A DNA stretch of 64,000 nucleotides. Origin: Candidatus Pseudoscillospira falkowii. GTDB taxonomy: Bacteria > Bacillota > Clostridia > Oscillospirales > Oscillospiraceae. The translations under genes were made by a program, and so were the position numbers. Under the pieces are notes generated by a model. It searched no databases and had not been told where the DNA came from. It was given only the letters and a program-made list of their open reading frames with translations. Positions 1 through 9,587 of this stretch are shown here, piece after piece. The stretch covers positions 32,364 through 96,363 of the forward strand of contig CAJFFX010000002.1 in assembly GCA_904374485.1 (NCBI GenBank), written 5' to 3'. Numbering within the stretch: the stretch's first letter is position 1; each line of letters starts with the position of its first letter.

Positions 1-619
1 CGATGACGAACACGATCAGCAGCAATCCGACAAAGTTCCAGAAGCTCTCATAGAAAAACGTGGGGTGGACCTCGATGAAATGGTCCGCGCTTTCCCACAG
101 GCGCATGCGCCAGGGCAGCGTGGTCTCTCCGCCGAAAGCCTCGCGGTTGATAAAATTGCCCCAGCGGCCGATCATCTGGCCGATCAGCATGCCCATGCAG
201 CCCAGATCCAGCATGGCGCCCACCTTGATGCCCTTATGGCGGCAAAAGAAGAACACCGTCAGGATCGCCACGATGACGCCGCCGTAGATCGCCAGGCCGC
301 CGTCCCAGATGGCGACGGTCTTGGCAAAATTGATGCTTCCGTCTTCATTGCGGAACAGGTCCAGATAGAAAATTACATAATAAAGCCGCGCGCCGATGAC
401 GCTCAGGGGCGTGGCGACGATCAGAAGGTCATAGAGCGAATCCTTCTCGATGCCGTACCGCCGGGCGCGGTGGGAACAGAACAGCACCGCCAGCAGAAAC
501 CCCATGGCGATGATAATGCCGTACCAGTAGATCCCGTGGCCGATGTGCAGGGCGACGGGGTCGATATTGATCTCAAGATCAGGAAACAGCCCAGGAAAAC
601 TGACGGGCATCTCCCGCAT
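1..619 (-). CDS. lgt: Lgt, prolipoprotein diacylglyceryl transferase (C-terminus cut by window edge)
   Basis: Membrane enzyme that transfers diacylglyceryl from phosphatidylglycerol to the lipobox cysteine of prelipoproteins. The visible 206 codons contain several hydrophobic segments and the family signature GRWGNFINREAFG at about residues 150-162; the rest lies beyond base 1. Two in-frame ATGs, at 619 and 610, could start it; neither has a strong ribosome site, and the second gives the N-terminus MPVSFPG. It lies 22 bp after the M16 peptidase gene and is probably the third gene of that operon. Likely substrates in this window are the lipoproteins at 8901-9542 and 60560-61942. Identification is from the motif; the start is uncertain. 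Confidence 0.93.
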   Translation of the reverse strand, partial: MREMPVSFPGLFPDLEINIDPVALHIGHGIYWYGIIIAMGFLLAVLFCSHRARRYGIEKDSLYDLLIVATPLSVIGARLYYVIFYLDLFRNEDGSINFAKTVAIWDGGLAIYGGVIVAILTVFFFCRHKGIKVGAMLDLGCMGMLIGQMIGRWGNFINREAFGGETTLPWRMRLWESADHFIEVHPTFFYESFWNFVGLLLIVFVI

Positions 620-641
620 AAAACTATTCACTGCTTTTGCC

Positions 642-1919
642 TCAACTTTCTGCCTTGGGATGGATGATGGAAATAGTCGCCCGGTCGGGCGTCACATAGT
701 CGGCGATAAACCGCTCCACATCCTGTTTGGTGATCGTGTCGAAGATCTCGGGGAAGCGGAAATAATCGCAGCCGCGGAACGTCCTCTCCGCCATGGCGAC
801 GGCGATGTTCTCAAAGGAATTCAGGCCCCGCAGGAAGCTGCCGTAGGTCGCCCGGCGGGTCTGCCGCCACAGCGCCTCCCCGACGCCCTCCCGCGCGATG
901 CGCTCGGCCTCCTCCACGATGGCCAGATGCACCTTGCGGGGGCTTTCGCTCTCTCCGCCCACGGCCACGAAGGACGCACCGGGCAGGAGATCGTAGCCGC
1001 CGCCGAAGACGCTGTTGATCAGCCCCTCGGCATACAGCCGGTTATAGAGACCGCTGGTCTCGCCAAACAGGATGTCACAGGCCATATTGCCGACGAGTTC
1101 CTGGCGCATCTCCTCTTCCCCGCCGCGGGCTGCCGGTCCTTTATAGCCGCACAGGAACAGGGGCTGGGAAACCGGCATGGCCATTTCCACCGCCGGCGCA
1201 GCAGCTGTTTCGCCCTCTTCCGCGCCGTAGTCCCGCTCGACGGAAAGGCCCGCGCTTTCCGGCAGGATCTCCCGGGCGATGTCCCGGATGCGCCCGGGGT
1301 CCACATCGCCAACCACACACAAAGCCATGTTGGAAGGATCGTAAAACGCCCTGTGGCAGTCGTAAAGCGTCTGCGCGGTGATGCGGGCGATCGACTCCAC
1401 CGTGCCGGCCACCGGGATCCGCGCCGGGTGGTTTGCGTAAAGGCCCTGCAGCAGATTTGCGTAGACCCGCCAGTTGGGATCATCCTCGATCATGCGGATC
1501 TCCTGGCCGATGATCCCCTGCTCCTTGGCCACGCTTTCCTCTGTGAAATAAGGCACGGAAACAAAGGAAAGCAGGATGCGCAGGCTCTCTTCAAAATGCT
1601 CCGTGCTTTCAAAGTAATAACCGGTGATGTCGTCGCTGGTGAAAGCGTTGGGTTCCGCCCCCAGCTTGGCCAACTCCTGGAGGGCATTGCCCTCCCTGGT
1701 GTCGAACATTTTGTGCTCCAGATAATGGGCCACGCCGGCGGGCGTTTCCTTCCGCGCACCGTCAATGGAAAATCGCATGTCCATACTGCCGTACTGCGTG
1801 GCAAAAAAAGCATAGCGCTTGCTGAAGCCGTGCTTGGGAACCACGATCAGCCGCAGGCCGTTTTCGCAGGTCTCCCGCCACACCGTTTCGCCCAGGCGGG
1901 CATATTCCGTCTTTTTCAC
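642..1919 (-). CDS. M16 family zinc metallopeptidase, catalytic member (YmfH-like)
   Basis: A 425-residue inverzincin-type peptidase. The inverted zinc motif HxxEH is visible as HYLEH followed by KMFD at about residues 66-74, so this member should bind zinc and be active. The start is a GTG that overlaps the TGA of the upstream M16 gene (GTGA), indicating translational coupling. The pair resembles Bacillus ymfF-ymfH, where one partner keeps and the other lacks the zinc motif. The natural substrate is not evident; family members degrade short peptides, and YmfF/YmfH-type pairs are conserved in Firmicutes. lgt follows immediately. Identification of family is firm, role is not. Confidence 0.9.
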   Translation of the reverse strand: MKKTEYARLGETVWRETCENGLRLIVVPKHGFSKRYAFFATQYGSMDMRFSIDGARKETPAGVAHYLEHKMFDTREGNALQELAKLGAEPNAFTSDDITGYYFESTEHFEESLRILLSFVSVPYFTEESVAKEQGIIGQEIRMIEDDPNWRVYANLLQGLYANHPARIPVAGTVESIARITAQTLYDCHRAFYDPSNMALCVVGDVDPGRIRDIAREILPESAGLSVERDYGAEEGETAAAPAVEMAMPVSQPLFLCGYKGPAARGGEEEMRQELVGNMACDILFGETSGLYNRLYAEGLINSVFGGGYDLLPGASFVAVGGESESPRKVHLAIVEEAERIAREGVGEALWRQTRRATYGSFLRGLNSFENIAVAMAERTFRGCDYFRFPEIFDTITKQDVERFIADYVTPDRATISIIHPKAES

Positions 1920-3196
1920 TGTGCCGCCACCTCCTCGCCGCTGCGGTTCTTCAGGAAAAACACCGTGTCCAAAGCGATGCCCGCCGCCGCGTCCAGCATC
2001 CGTTCCCGGGTGACGGCGTCCACTTCTCGGGCCAGCTCCTCCACGGTCTCCATCCTGCCGGTGGCCGCCTGGCCCAGATAGTATTCCTCCAGCTGGCCCA
2101 AGCTATCGCCCATGGCGCGCAGGCCGTGGCGGATCGTGCTCCGGGCGCCGGCCTCCTCCCAATCCTCGATCGCGCCCTGCTGGGCCAGCTTCAGCTGCAG
2201 CAAGATCTCGTCCAGGGCCTTCTCGTAATCCTTCACTTCAATGCCGCTGGAGAGGGTGATGAGGTTTTTCTGCCGGTGCAGCATGGTGGAAGCGTAATAG
2301 CACAGAGACTCCTTCTCCCGCACGTTCATGAACAGCTTGGAGGTGGAGCTGCCGCCGTAGATCATATTGAACAGCATCAGCGCCGGATAATCCTCCGACG
2401 CGCAGGAAAAGCCGACGGCCAGTTTACCCTGGGTCACGTCCATTTCCTCGGTGAAATAACGCGCCGCGCCGGCCGGGGCATGGGGCAGCACCGGCGGCTC
2501 CTCCGCCAGCTCCGCCCGGGGCAGAGTGCTGAAGGCCGACAGCAACGCCTGTTCCAGCCGCGCGATCTCCGCGCTGCCGCAGTAAAACAGCTCCAGCCGT
2601 GCGGCGGACAGCAGCTCCGTATAGCGCTGATACAGCTTTTTGGGCCCCAGCTTTTCCGCGTCCCGCTCGCTGCCCAGACGGCTCACGCCGTAGGCCTCGC
2701 CGCGGCACATTTCCCGCAGCATCCGCAGCTGCGCGTAAACGCGCTTGTCGTTGATCTGGCCGCGGATCTGATCGACGAGATTCTCCCGCTCGCCCCGGAC
2801 GTAGTCCGGCACAAAGCGGCCACTGCGGGTGGCGGGATTGCAGAGGAGATCTCCCAGCAGCTCCGCCACCGGCTCCAGCAGCTTTTCCCCGCCAGGCACG
2901 ACGCGCTCGTCGATAAAGCTGGCCACAAAGCCGACGCACTGCTTTTCGCCCTTTTTGCGCACCGTGCAGTCGATCCGTGCGCCGTAGAGATCGTCCAGTA
3001 CGGCGGAGAGGGCCTGCATATCGCTGCAGCGAGCCGTGCCCCGGCGCAGGACCGCGGGCAGCAGCGCGTTGGCCGCGGCGTGCGCCTCCTCCAGCGGCGC
3101 AATCATCTGGGCGGAAAGCACGTTCGTTTTGAATTTCCGCTCCTGAATATACGTCAAATAGACACCGGGCATCAATTTCCGGCGCATCGTTTCCAT
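1916..3196 (-). CDS. M16 family peptidase-like protein, non-catalytic member (YmfF-like)
   Basis: About 426 residues with M16 fold features and the C-terminal segment GSSTSKLFMNVREKESLCYY typical of these proteins, but no HxxEH zinc motif in the N-terminal half, so it is probably the structural partner of the catalytic protein encoded next. The start chosen is ATG 3196 (METMRRK), because GGAAGG lies 9 bases upstream; an in-frame ATG at 3205 would abut the ribosome site directly. The open frame continues further upstream but runs through the promoter region and is not coding. First gene of the M16-M16-lgt operon. Confidence 0.87.
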   Translation of the reverse strand: METMRRKLMPGVYLTYIQERKFKTNVLSAQMIAPLEEAHAAANALLPAVLRRGTARCSDMQALSAVLDDLYGARIDCTVRKKGEKQCVGFVASFIDERVVPGGEKLLEPVAELLGDLLCNPATRSGRFVPDYVRGERENLVDQIRGQINDKRVYAQLRMLREMCRGEAYGVSRLGSERDAEKLGPKKLYQRYTELLSAARLELFYCGSAEIARLEQALLSAFSTLPRAELAEEPPVLPHAPAGAARYFTEEMDVTQGKLAVGFSCASEDYPALMLFNMIYGGSSTSKLFMNVREKESLCYYASTMLHRQKNLITLSSGIEVKDYEKALDEILLQLKLAQQGAIEDWEEAGARSTIRHGLRAMGDSLGQLEEYYLGQAATGRMETVEELAREVDAVTRERMLDAAAGIALDTVFFLKNRSGEEVAAQ

Positions 3197-3251
3197 ATCG
3201 GTCATCCTTCCGCGGCCAAAGCGGCCGCTTCTTTTTATATAGGTATTTTGT

Positions 3252-3280
3252 ATTATACCGATTTTCGGGGCGTTGCACAA
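3252..3280 (-). promoter_or_regulatory. SigA-type promoter of the M16-lgt operon
   Basis: On the minus strand TTGTGC (3275-3280), 17-base spacer, TATAAT (3252-3257). It points to the M16 gene starting at 3196 and lies back to back with the ylxM promoter. Confidence 0.7.
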
Positions 3281-3361
3281 GCCGTTTCTCCGAATCTTTC
3301 CCGCCGCCGCGCGCCGCGGCAAAAATTTTTGAAAAAACACGCTTTTTTCGGAAGTTTTCTC

Positions 3362-3390
3362 TTGACAGCGGCACAGAAGTTTAGTAAAAT
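3362..3390 (+). promoter_or_regulatory. SigA-type promoter of the ylxM-ffh operon
   Basis: TTGACA (3362-3367), 17-base spacer, TAAAAT (3385-3390), 48 bases upstream of the ylxM start. Good consensus match. Confidence 0.75.
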
Positions 3391-3437
3391 ACGATTCGTT
3401 GTAAAGCTGTTGTGCTTTACAGAAAGAGGTGCTCTCC

Positions 3438-3807
3438 ATGAAAAATCAGACGTATCGCATGACGATGCTCTTCGATTTCTACGGGGAACTGCTGACAGAG
3501 CGGCAGAAAGAGTTTTTCGATCTGTACTACAACGAGGACCTCTCCCTGGCAGAGATCGCCGAGAATTACGGCATTTCCCGCCAGGGCGTGCGGGATGTGA
3601 TCGTCCGCGCCGAAGCCGCCATGACCGAGGTGGAGGACCGCACCGGGATCATCCGGCGCTTCATGCGCTCCCGCAGCGCCATCCAGGCCATCGAAGAGGC
3701 CGCCCGCGACATCGGATCCGTCAACACGCACCAATACGACAACGAACAGATCGCATCGAAGGTGAAGGACATCCTCACCGCGGTGGATACCCTAAAGGAG
3801 CAGGACA

Positions 3808-3818
<11 letters not shown>
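3438..3818 (+). CDS. ylxM: YlxM/p13 family DNA-binding protein (UPF0122), SRP-associated
   Basis: A 126-residue helix-turn-helix protein of the sigma-70 region 4-like YlxM family. The HTH is clear in LSLAEIAENYGISRQGVRD, and it starts MKNQTYRMTMLFDFYGELL, the usual family N-terminus. ATG 3438 is chosen because AGAGG lies 8 bases upstream; a GTG at 3429 is in frame but badly placed. The gene overlaps ffh by 11 bp, the standard Firmicute arrangement; in streptococci YlxM binds SRP components and modulates SRP GTPase activity. Function here is inferred from this linkage. Confidence 0.93.
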
Positions 3819-5175
<1,357 letters not shown>

Positions 5176-5255
5176 AGAAGATAAATGTAGCTTTGATCCT
5201 CTGGATCACCGCATTTATATAAGAATGTCCCATCATATTTTTGGAGGTGAATTTC

Positions 5256-5495
5256 ATGGTTAAAATCAGACTGCGCAGAATGGGCGCCAAGAGCGCTCCC
5301 TTCTACAGAGTGGTGGTCGCCGATTCCCGCTATCCCCGCGATGGCCGTTTCATCGAAGAGATCGGCACCTATAATCCCTGCACCGATCCCGCAGAGATCA
5401 AGATCGACCTGGATCGTGCTGAGGCTTGGATCAAGACCGGCGCTCAGCCCACTGAAACCGTCAGAGCCCTGCTGAAAAAAGCAAAGGCCATGTAA
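5256..5495 (+). CDS. rpsP: 30S ribosomal protein S16
   Basis: A 79-residue S16 with the family N-terminus [20 protein letters not shown] and the motif [25 protein letters not shown] is six bases upstream of ATG 5256; an upstream in-frame codon would disrupt that spacing. Third gene of the SRP/translation operon. Confidence 0.98.
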   Translation: MVKIRLRRMGAKSAPFYRVVVADSRYPRDGRFIEEIGTYNPCTDPAEIKIDLDRAEAWIKTGAQPTETVRALLKKAKAM

Positions 5496-5510
5496 TCCGG
5501 AGGGGTTGGC

Positions 5511-5741
5511 ATGAAAGAATTGCTGCTCTACATCGCCAGAAACCTGGTGGACCATCCCGACGCCGTCAGCGTAACGGAGGTCCCCGGCGACGATGAACTG
5601 ACACTGGAGCTGCGTGTGGCCCCCGAGGATATGGGCAAGGTCATCGGCCGTCAGGGCCGCATTGCCAAAGAGATCCGCACCATCGTGCGCTCCTATGCCC
5701 AACGCACCGGCACCAAGGTTTCGGTTGACATTGTAGACTGA
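5511..5741 (+). CDS. khpA: KhpA (YlqC), KH-domain RNA-binding protein
   Basis: A 76-residue single-KH-domain protein; the GxxG loop is VIGRQGRI at about residues 44-51. KhpA usually pairs with KhpB/Jag and binds RNAs involved in cell elongation and division. The start ATG 5511 has CCGGAGGGG upstream, 15 bp after rpsP, so the two are co-transcribed. In many Firmicutes rimM and trmD follow directly; here a terminator and about 5.8 kb of other genes intervene. Confidence 0.96.
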   Translation: MKELLLYIARNLVDHPDAVSVTEVPGDDELTLELRVAPEDMGKVIGRQGRIAKEIRTIVRSYAQRTGTKVSVDIVD

Positions 5742-5743
5742 AA

Positions 5744-5779
5744 ACAGCCGCCTGCCCGAAATCGGGCAGGCGGCTGTTT
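5744..5779 (+). terminator. Intrinsic terminator after khpA
   Basis: Perfect inverted repeat with arms ACAGCCGCCTGCCCGA (5744-5759) and its complement (5762-5777), three bases after the khpA stop codon, flanked by AAAA and TTT. Could serve both directions. Confidence 0.8.
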
Positions 5780-5850
5780 CCGGCATATATCTTCGATCGC
5801 AAAAGCATTTCCGGCCCGCTTTCTTCTGCGCGGCCGGAACGTGCTGCATA

Positions 5851-5899
5851 GAGAGCGCCCGCGGCAAAGAGATATCTCTTTGCCGCAGGCGCTTTTTCT
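5851..5899 (+). terminator. Second intrinsic terminator of the rpsP-khpA operon
   Basis: Strong hairpin GCGCCCGCGGCAAAGAGA ... TCTCTTTGCCGCAGGCGC followed by TTTTTCTTTT on the plus strand, just before the end of the convergent MATE gene. Confidence 0.8.
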
Positions 5900-5905
5900 T
5901 TTGGA

Positions 5906-7234
5906 TCAGGCATATTGATACCGCTTCCGGAAAATGACGAAGCAGAGGACGGAAACGAGCAGGGCCAGGCCCTCCGCCACAGGCAGGGCCAGCCACACGC
6001 CATTCAGGCCCAGAACGATGGGCAGCAGCATCACGGCGCCGGCTTCAAAGACGATCGTACGCACAAAGGAAATGAACGCCGACACCGCGCCGTTGCACAG
6101 CGCCGTAAAAAAGGCCGAGGCAAAAATGTTGACACCCACCACCGCAAAGGAGACAGCAAAGAGCCGGAAGCCCCTGAGGGTCATTTCATACAAGCTCTGG
6201 CTGTCGGCGAAAACAGTCACCAGCGGCCCCGCCACCAGCTCGGACAGGGCGAACATCAAAAGGCAGGCGGCAATGATAAAGGTCATGCAGATGCGGAACA
6301 GCCCCTTGAGCTCCGCGTGGTTCTGGGCGCCGTAGTGATAGCCGATGACCGGCGCGCTGCCCACGGAAAAGCCGATCATCACGGCGATGAACACAAAGTT
6401 GACATACTGCATGATGGTGATGGCGCTGACGCCAGCCTCGCCCACCAGGCGCATCAGCTGGATATTGAAGAGGAACGTGGTCAGGGCGCGGGAAGCGTTG
6501 GACACCATTTCCGAAGATCCGTTGCCCGCGCTGTGCAGCAGCATGCGCCAGTGGAGCCTGGGGCGCACAAAATGCAGGCGGCTGGTGTTTTTCCGCGCAA
6601 AATACAGCAGCGGAATAAAACCGCCCACCGCGCAGCCGATGGATGTGGCGATGGCCGCGCCAGCGATGCCCCACTGGAACACCGCGATGAACAGCCAGTC
6701 CAGCACCATATTGGTCACGCCGCTGGCAATGGTCAGCGCCATGCCCAGCTTGGGCTTTTCCGCCGTGATGAAAAACGTCTGGAAAAAGGTCTGCAGCATG
6801 TAAGGGATATTGCCGATGAGGCAGATGGTGCCGTAAGTCACGCAGTCCGCAATCAGAAGGTCGCTGGCGCCCATGAAATAGCTGAGGGGCCGGATAAAAA
6901 AGATCGTGCCCACCGTCAGCAGCACGCCGAGGACCGCCACCGCGATGGTCAGGGTGGTGAAATAGCACTTGGCGTCATCTTCCCTGCCCTCACCCATGGT
7001 TTTGGCCACCTCGGCGCTGCCGCCGCTGCCCAGCATAAAACCGAAAGCACCCAGGATCAGGAACATAGGCATCATGATATTGATGGACGCCAGGGCGTTG
7101 CTGCCCACAAAATTGGCCACAAATAAACCATCCACCACAGTATAGATCGAAGTGAACACCATCATGACGATGGATGGCAGCGTAAAACGCACCAGGCGTC
7201 CCGCAGTAAAATGATCAGATAACTGAATTTTCAT
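5906..7234 (-). CDS. MATE family efflux transporter
   Basis: A 442-residue integral membrane antiporter of the multidrug and toxin extrusion family. About twelve hydrophobic segments are visible, with MATE features such as the N-terminal RFTLPSIVMMVFTSIYTVVDGLFV and GSGGSAEVAK after helix 2. It likely exports cationic compounds using a Na+ or H+ gradient; the substrate cannot be told from sequence. The start ATG 7234 has GGGGGAAAT upstream and overlaps the MarR stop by 4 bp, so pump and regulator form one operon. Confidence 0.94.
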   Translation of the reverse strand: MKIQLSDHFTAGRLVRFTLPSIVMMVFTSIYTVVDGLFVANFVGSNALASINIMMPMFLILGAFGFMLGSGGSAEVAKTMGEGREDDAKCYFTTLTIAVAVLGVLLTVGTIFFIRPLSYFMGASDLLIADCVTYGTICLIGNIPYMLQTFFQTFFITAEKPKLGMALTIASGVTNMVLDWLFIAVFQWGIAGAAIATSIGCAVGGFIPLLYFARKNTSRLHFVRPRLHWRMLLHSAGNGSSEMVSNASRALTTFLFNIQLMRLVGEAGVSAITIMQYVNFVFIAVMIGFSVGSAPVIGYHYGAQNHAELKGLFRICMTFIIAACLLMFALSELVAGPLVTVFADSQSLYEMTLRGFRLFAVSFAVVGVNIFASAFFTALCNGAVSAFISFVRTIVFEAGAVMLLPIVLGLNGVWLALPVAEGLALLVSVLCFVIFRKRYQYA

Positions 7235-7713
7235 ATTTCCCCCTGTTTTCCATTCGCTGATGTATCCGCCAGCATCGGCCGCAATGCTGCGCGCAATTGC
7301 CTGAGATAGGCACGGCTCCCGTGCAGAAGCCCCTCCCTGTCTCGCTGATCCATTTGCTGAAAAGCCGCTTTCTCCGCTTCAAACAGCGGATAAAGCTTTT
7401 CCCTTTTGTAGCGCTCGCCCAACTCCGTCAGGAAAATATACTTGCTGCGCCGATCCGCAGGCGACACATCCAGATAGAGATACCCCTGTGTCTGCAGCTT
7501 CTTCAGCGCCGAATGCACCGTTTGTTTACTCATAGCGCAAATACCGCACACGTCCTTTTGGGCGCAGGACCCATCCTTGGAGCACACGGCATACATGGTC
7601 CAGAACATGGCCGAAGACATGCCGCTACGCTCGGCCACCGCGCTGTACAGCGCGTCGGTCTCCTTATAGACTTCGTAGTATTCGATCAACTGTCGATGAA
7701 TTTCTTCTGACAT
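7231..7713 (-). CDS. MarR family transcriptional regulator, cysteine-containing
   Basis: A 160-residue winged-helix regulator. The recognition helix region reads MSKQTVHSALKKLQTQGYLYL, followed by the wing PADRRSKYIFLTELG. Four cysteines (about residues 44, 50, 56, 59) lie just before the recognition helix, which could make it redox- or metal-responsive. It overlaps the MATE transporter by 4 bp and very probably controls it and itself. Start ATG 7713 has GGGTGATG upstream. Confidence 0.92.
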   Translation of the reverse strand: MSEEIHRQLIEYYEVYKETDALYSAVAERSGMSSAMFWTMYAVCSKDGSCAQKDVCGICAMSKQTVHSALKKLQTQGYLYLDVSPADRRSKYIFLTELGERYKREKLYPLFEAEKAAFQQMDQRDREGLLHGSRAYLRQLRAALRPMLADTSANGKQGEI

Positions 7714-7814
7714 TTCGCATCACCCAAAAAGTACGATTTCAGACTATTTTTTCTGACTATAGCATGGATCGCCGTTGCTGTCAATAGCACAATAGATTGC
7801 CCATGCTCCGCCAT

Positions 7815-7861
7815 CTCAAAAAGCAATCCCCTTTCCCGCATATCGCGGAAAAGGGGATTGT
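7815..7861 (-). terminator. Intrinsic terminator of the gene at 7881-8339
   Basis: Hairpin with arms CAATCCCC.TTTCCCGC and its near-perfect complement, followed on the minus strand by CTTTTT. Confidence 0.75.
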
Positions 7862-7880
7862 TCTGCTCCATATTTTACAT

Positions 7881-8339
7881 TCAACTATCATTACCCACAG
7901 AAACTGTGACAGCATAATCATAGGATGGTCCCTTTGATCCGGTACCCTTGAAGCAATAGGTTCCCTTACCATAAAAATTCTTCCCTGATTCTATGGTTTG
8001 TTTGCCATTTTCAGATACGATCAGCCCATCTTCTCCATTGATATCTATATCACACCACTCGCCGCGCCAATCCCGCTTTTGCAAAGTAATTTCCACTTCA
8101 AAATCCGCTTGATTTTCCGCATAAAAAGACAGCGCCGCCGCATCATTCAAATAAAACTCGCCCGTGTTTCCGCTGTCAGAATTGCAAGTAAGGGTCACCG
8201 CAGCTGCAGCACCAACTCCATCTTCCAGCAGATTCAAATCTGTACACGAATCGGGCGATCTGTGCAAAGACATCCAGAACACTGCCGCGCAAAGCAAGCA
8301 AAGTATCCCCACACCCAAAACGATTTTCCTTCGTTTCAC
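7881..8339 (-). CDS. Hypothetical membrane-anchored or secreted protein
   Basis: About 152 residues. GTG 8339 is chosen as start because GGAAGG lies eight bases upstream; this gives a basic N-terminus (VKRRKIVLG) followed by one hydrophobic stretch ending in WMSLHR, so an uncleaved anchor or signal peptide. The remainder is an acidic beta-rich extracytoplasmic domain ending YDYAVTVSVGNDS. I do not recognise a family. It lies alone between a terminator and the XRE gene, in a locally AT-richer stretch that suggests recent acquisition. Confidence 0.7.
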   Translation of the reverse strand: MKRRKIVLGVGILCLLCAAVFWMSLHRSPDSCTDLNLLEDGVGAAAAVTLTCNSDSGNTGEFYLNDAAALSFYAENQADFEVEITLQKRDWRGEWCDIDINGEDGLIVSENGKQTIESGKNFYGKGTYCFKGTGSKGPSYDYAVTVSVGNDS

Positions 8340-8468
8340 AAAGCATCCCTTCCATTCAAAAAATTCTCTCGTTCTCAACTGTTCTCTTCTATTAAAAACA
8401 GTATAGCATGCTCCCGGATATAAAACACAAATGAATCCTTTCATTCTTTTATAAGATTTTATAAACAA

Positions 8469-8506
8469 CACGTCCGGGCGTATTTTCGCCCGGACGTCCT
8501 TTTCAG
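8469..8506. terminator. Hairpin between XRE gene and secreted-protein gene
   Basis: ACGTCCGGGCG ... CGCCCGGACGT with a TATTTT loop, followed by CCTTTT on the plus strand. Probably ends the leftward XRE transcript. Confidence 0.6.
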
Positions 8507-8517
8507 CATATTATTTT

Positions 8518-8745
8518 TCAATCACGGAAATCAAACAGATCCTTTGGCTTGATATCCAATACCTGGCACATTTTAAAAATCACATCCATCGAAACGCCTA
8601 CATTTCCCAGCTCAATGGCGCTGATATGACTTCTGTCAATATCCACCAGTTCCGCCAGCTGCAGCTGCGTCAGCTTTTTTCTTTTTCGATAATAGACCAC
8701 ATTCAGGCAGAATTTCTCATAAAGCTCTTTGTATTCTTTCTTCAC
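8518..8745 (-). CDS. XRE family helix-turn-helix regulator (Cro/CI type)
   Basis: A 75-residue single-domain HTH_3 protein: LTQLQLAELVDIDRSHISAIELG forms the helix-turn-helix, and the C-terminus DIKPKDLFDFRD is typical of stand-alone XRE repressors. It is divergent from the lipoprotein at 8901 and faces the secreted-protein gene at 7881. Its target is unknown; the 155-bp divergent spacer is the natural place for an operator. Confidence 0.9.
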   Translation of the reverse strand: MKKEYKELYEKFCLNVVYYRKRKKLTQLQLAELVDIDRSHISAIELGNVGVSMDVIFKMCQVLDIKPKDLFDFRD

Positions 8746-8900
8746 ATCACGCCACCTCCCCTATGATTGTAGAGGCGTTTCCACCCTCTATAAACCTTGT
8801 GAAAACCCTGTAACGTGATTAACACAAGTCATTTAATGTGTTAGTATTCCCAGAGGAGCGCTATGAAAATACAGTGTGAAAAAAGAAAGGATCTGGTTGC

Positions 8901-9542
8901 ATGAAAAAATGGACATCCCTGCTGCTCTCCCTGGTCACGGCCCTTTCCCTAACCGCCTGCGGCAGCGAAAAGAACAGCATGTCAAAGGAAGAACTGCTCG
9001 AAAGCGCCGAAGAAGTAAGCTTTTCCACGCTGGCAAACGATACCTATGAAAATGCGGTAAAAGCGAAGGAGACCTATTGCGCAACGCCCATTCAGATCAG
9101 CGGATGGATCCAGAATATCGAGGAAGATCATATCACCCTCGGGAACGGCGGCGCCTCTTATGATGTGATGATCGACGCATACCTTCCCACAGAAGACATC
9201 ACCACACTGGTGACCGGCCAGAAGGTGACCGTTGTCGGCATCAACAGCGATACAGAGGAAAAGACCGATTCCTGGGGCGGCATGTCTTTCCCGTCAACCC
9301 ATTACATCATGGACACAGCCTGTCTGGTGCAGTCCCGCTACGAGATCTCCGGCAAGTTGGTCCTCGCCCTGGGCAAGGTGCGCTTTGACGACGGCACCCA
9401 ATATATCAAAGACATCCCCAACATTGATGACGGCAGTTTCGACGGCTATCAGACCGGAGATGAATTGACGATTTCCGCTGTTATCAGCTATGGCGACGGC
9501 AGCGACGCCTATTCCATCATTGAAGCCATACCCGCTGCATAA
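8901..9542 (+). CDS. Lipoprotein with OB-fold (tRNA_anti-like) domain
   Basis: A 213-residue lipoprotein: signal peptide MKKWTSLLLSLVTALSLTAC with lipobox LTAC (Cys20), then a Ser-rich linker. Residues about 40-120 (TYENAVKAKETYCATPIQISGWI...GQKVTVVGI) look like the OB-fold tRNA_anti-like domain found in other secreted lipoproteins, and the second half may repeat it. Function unknown. AAAGAAAGGATCTGG precedes the ATG. It is monocistronic, bounded by a terminator. Confidence 0.82.
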   Translation: MKKWTSLLLSLVTALSLTACGSEKNSMSKEELLESAEEVSFSTLANDTYENAVKAKETYCATPIQISGWIQNIEEDHITLGNGGASYDVMIDAYLPTEDITTLVTGQKVTVVGINSDTEEKTDSWGGMSFPSTHYIMDTACLVQSRYEISGKLVLALGKVRFDDGTQYIKDIPNIDDGSFDGYQTGDELTISAVISYGDGSDAYSIIEAIPAA

Positions 9543-9546
9543 AAAA

Positions 9547-9577
9547 GGCGCCTTGCAAAGCAAGGCGTCTTTTTTTA
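9547..9577 (+). terminator. Intrinsic terminator of the OB-fold lipoprotein gene
   Basis: CGCCTTGC AAA GCAAGGCG hairpin followed by TCTTTTTTT, starting a few bases after the stop codon. Confidence 0.85.
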
Positions 9578-9587
9578 TTTACAGAAT

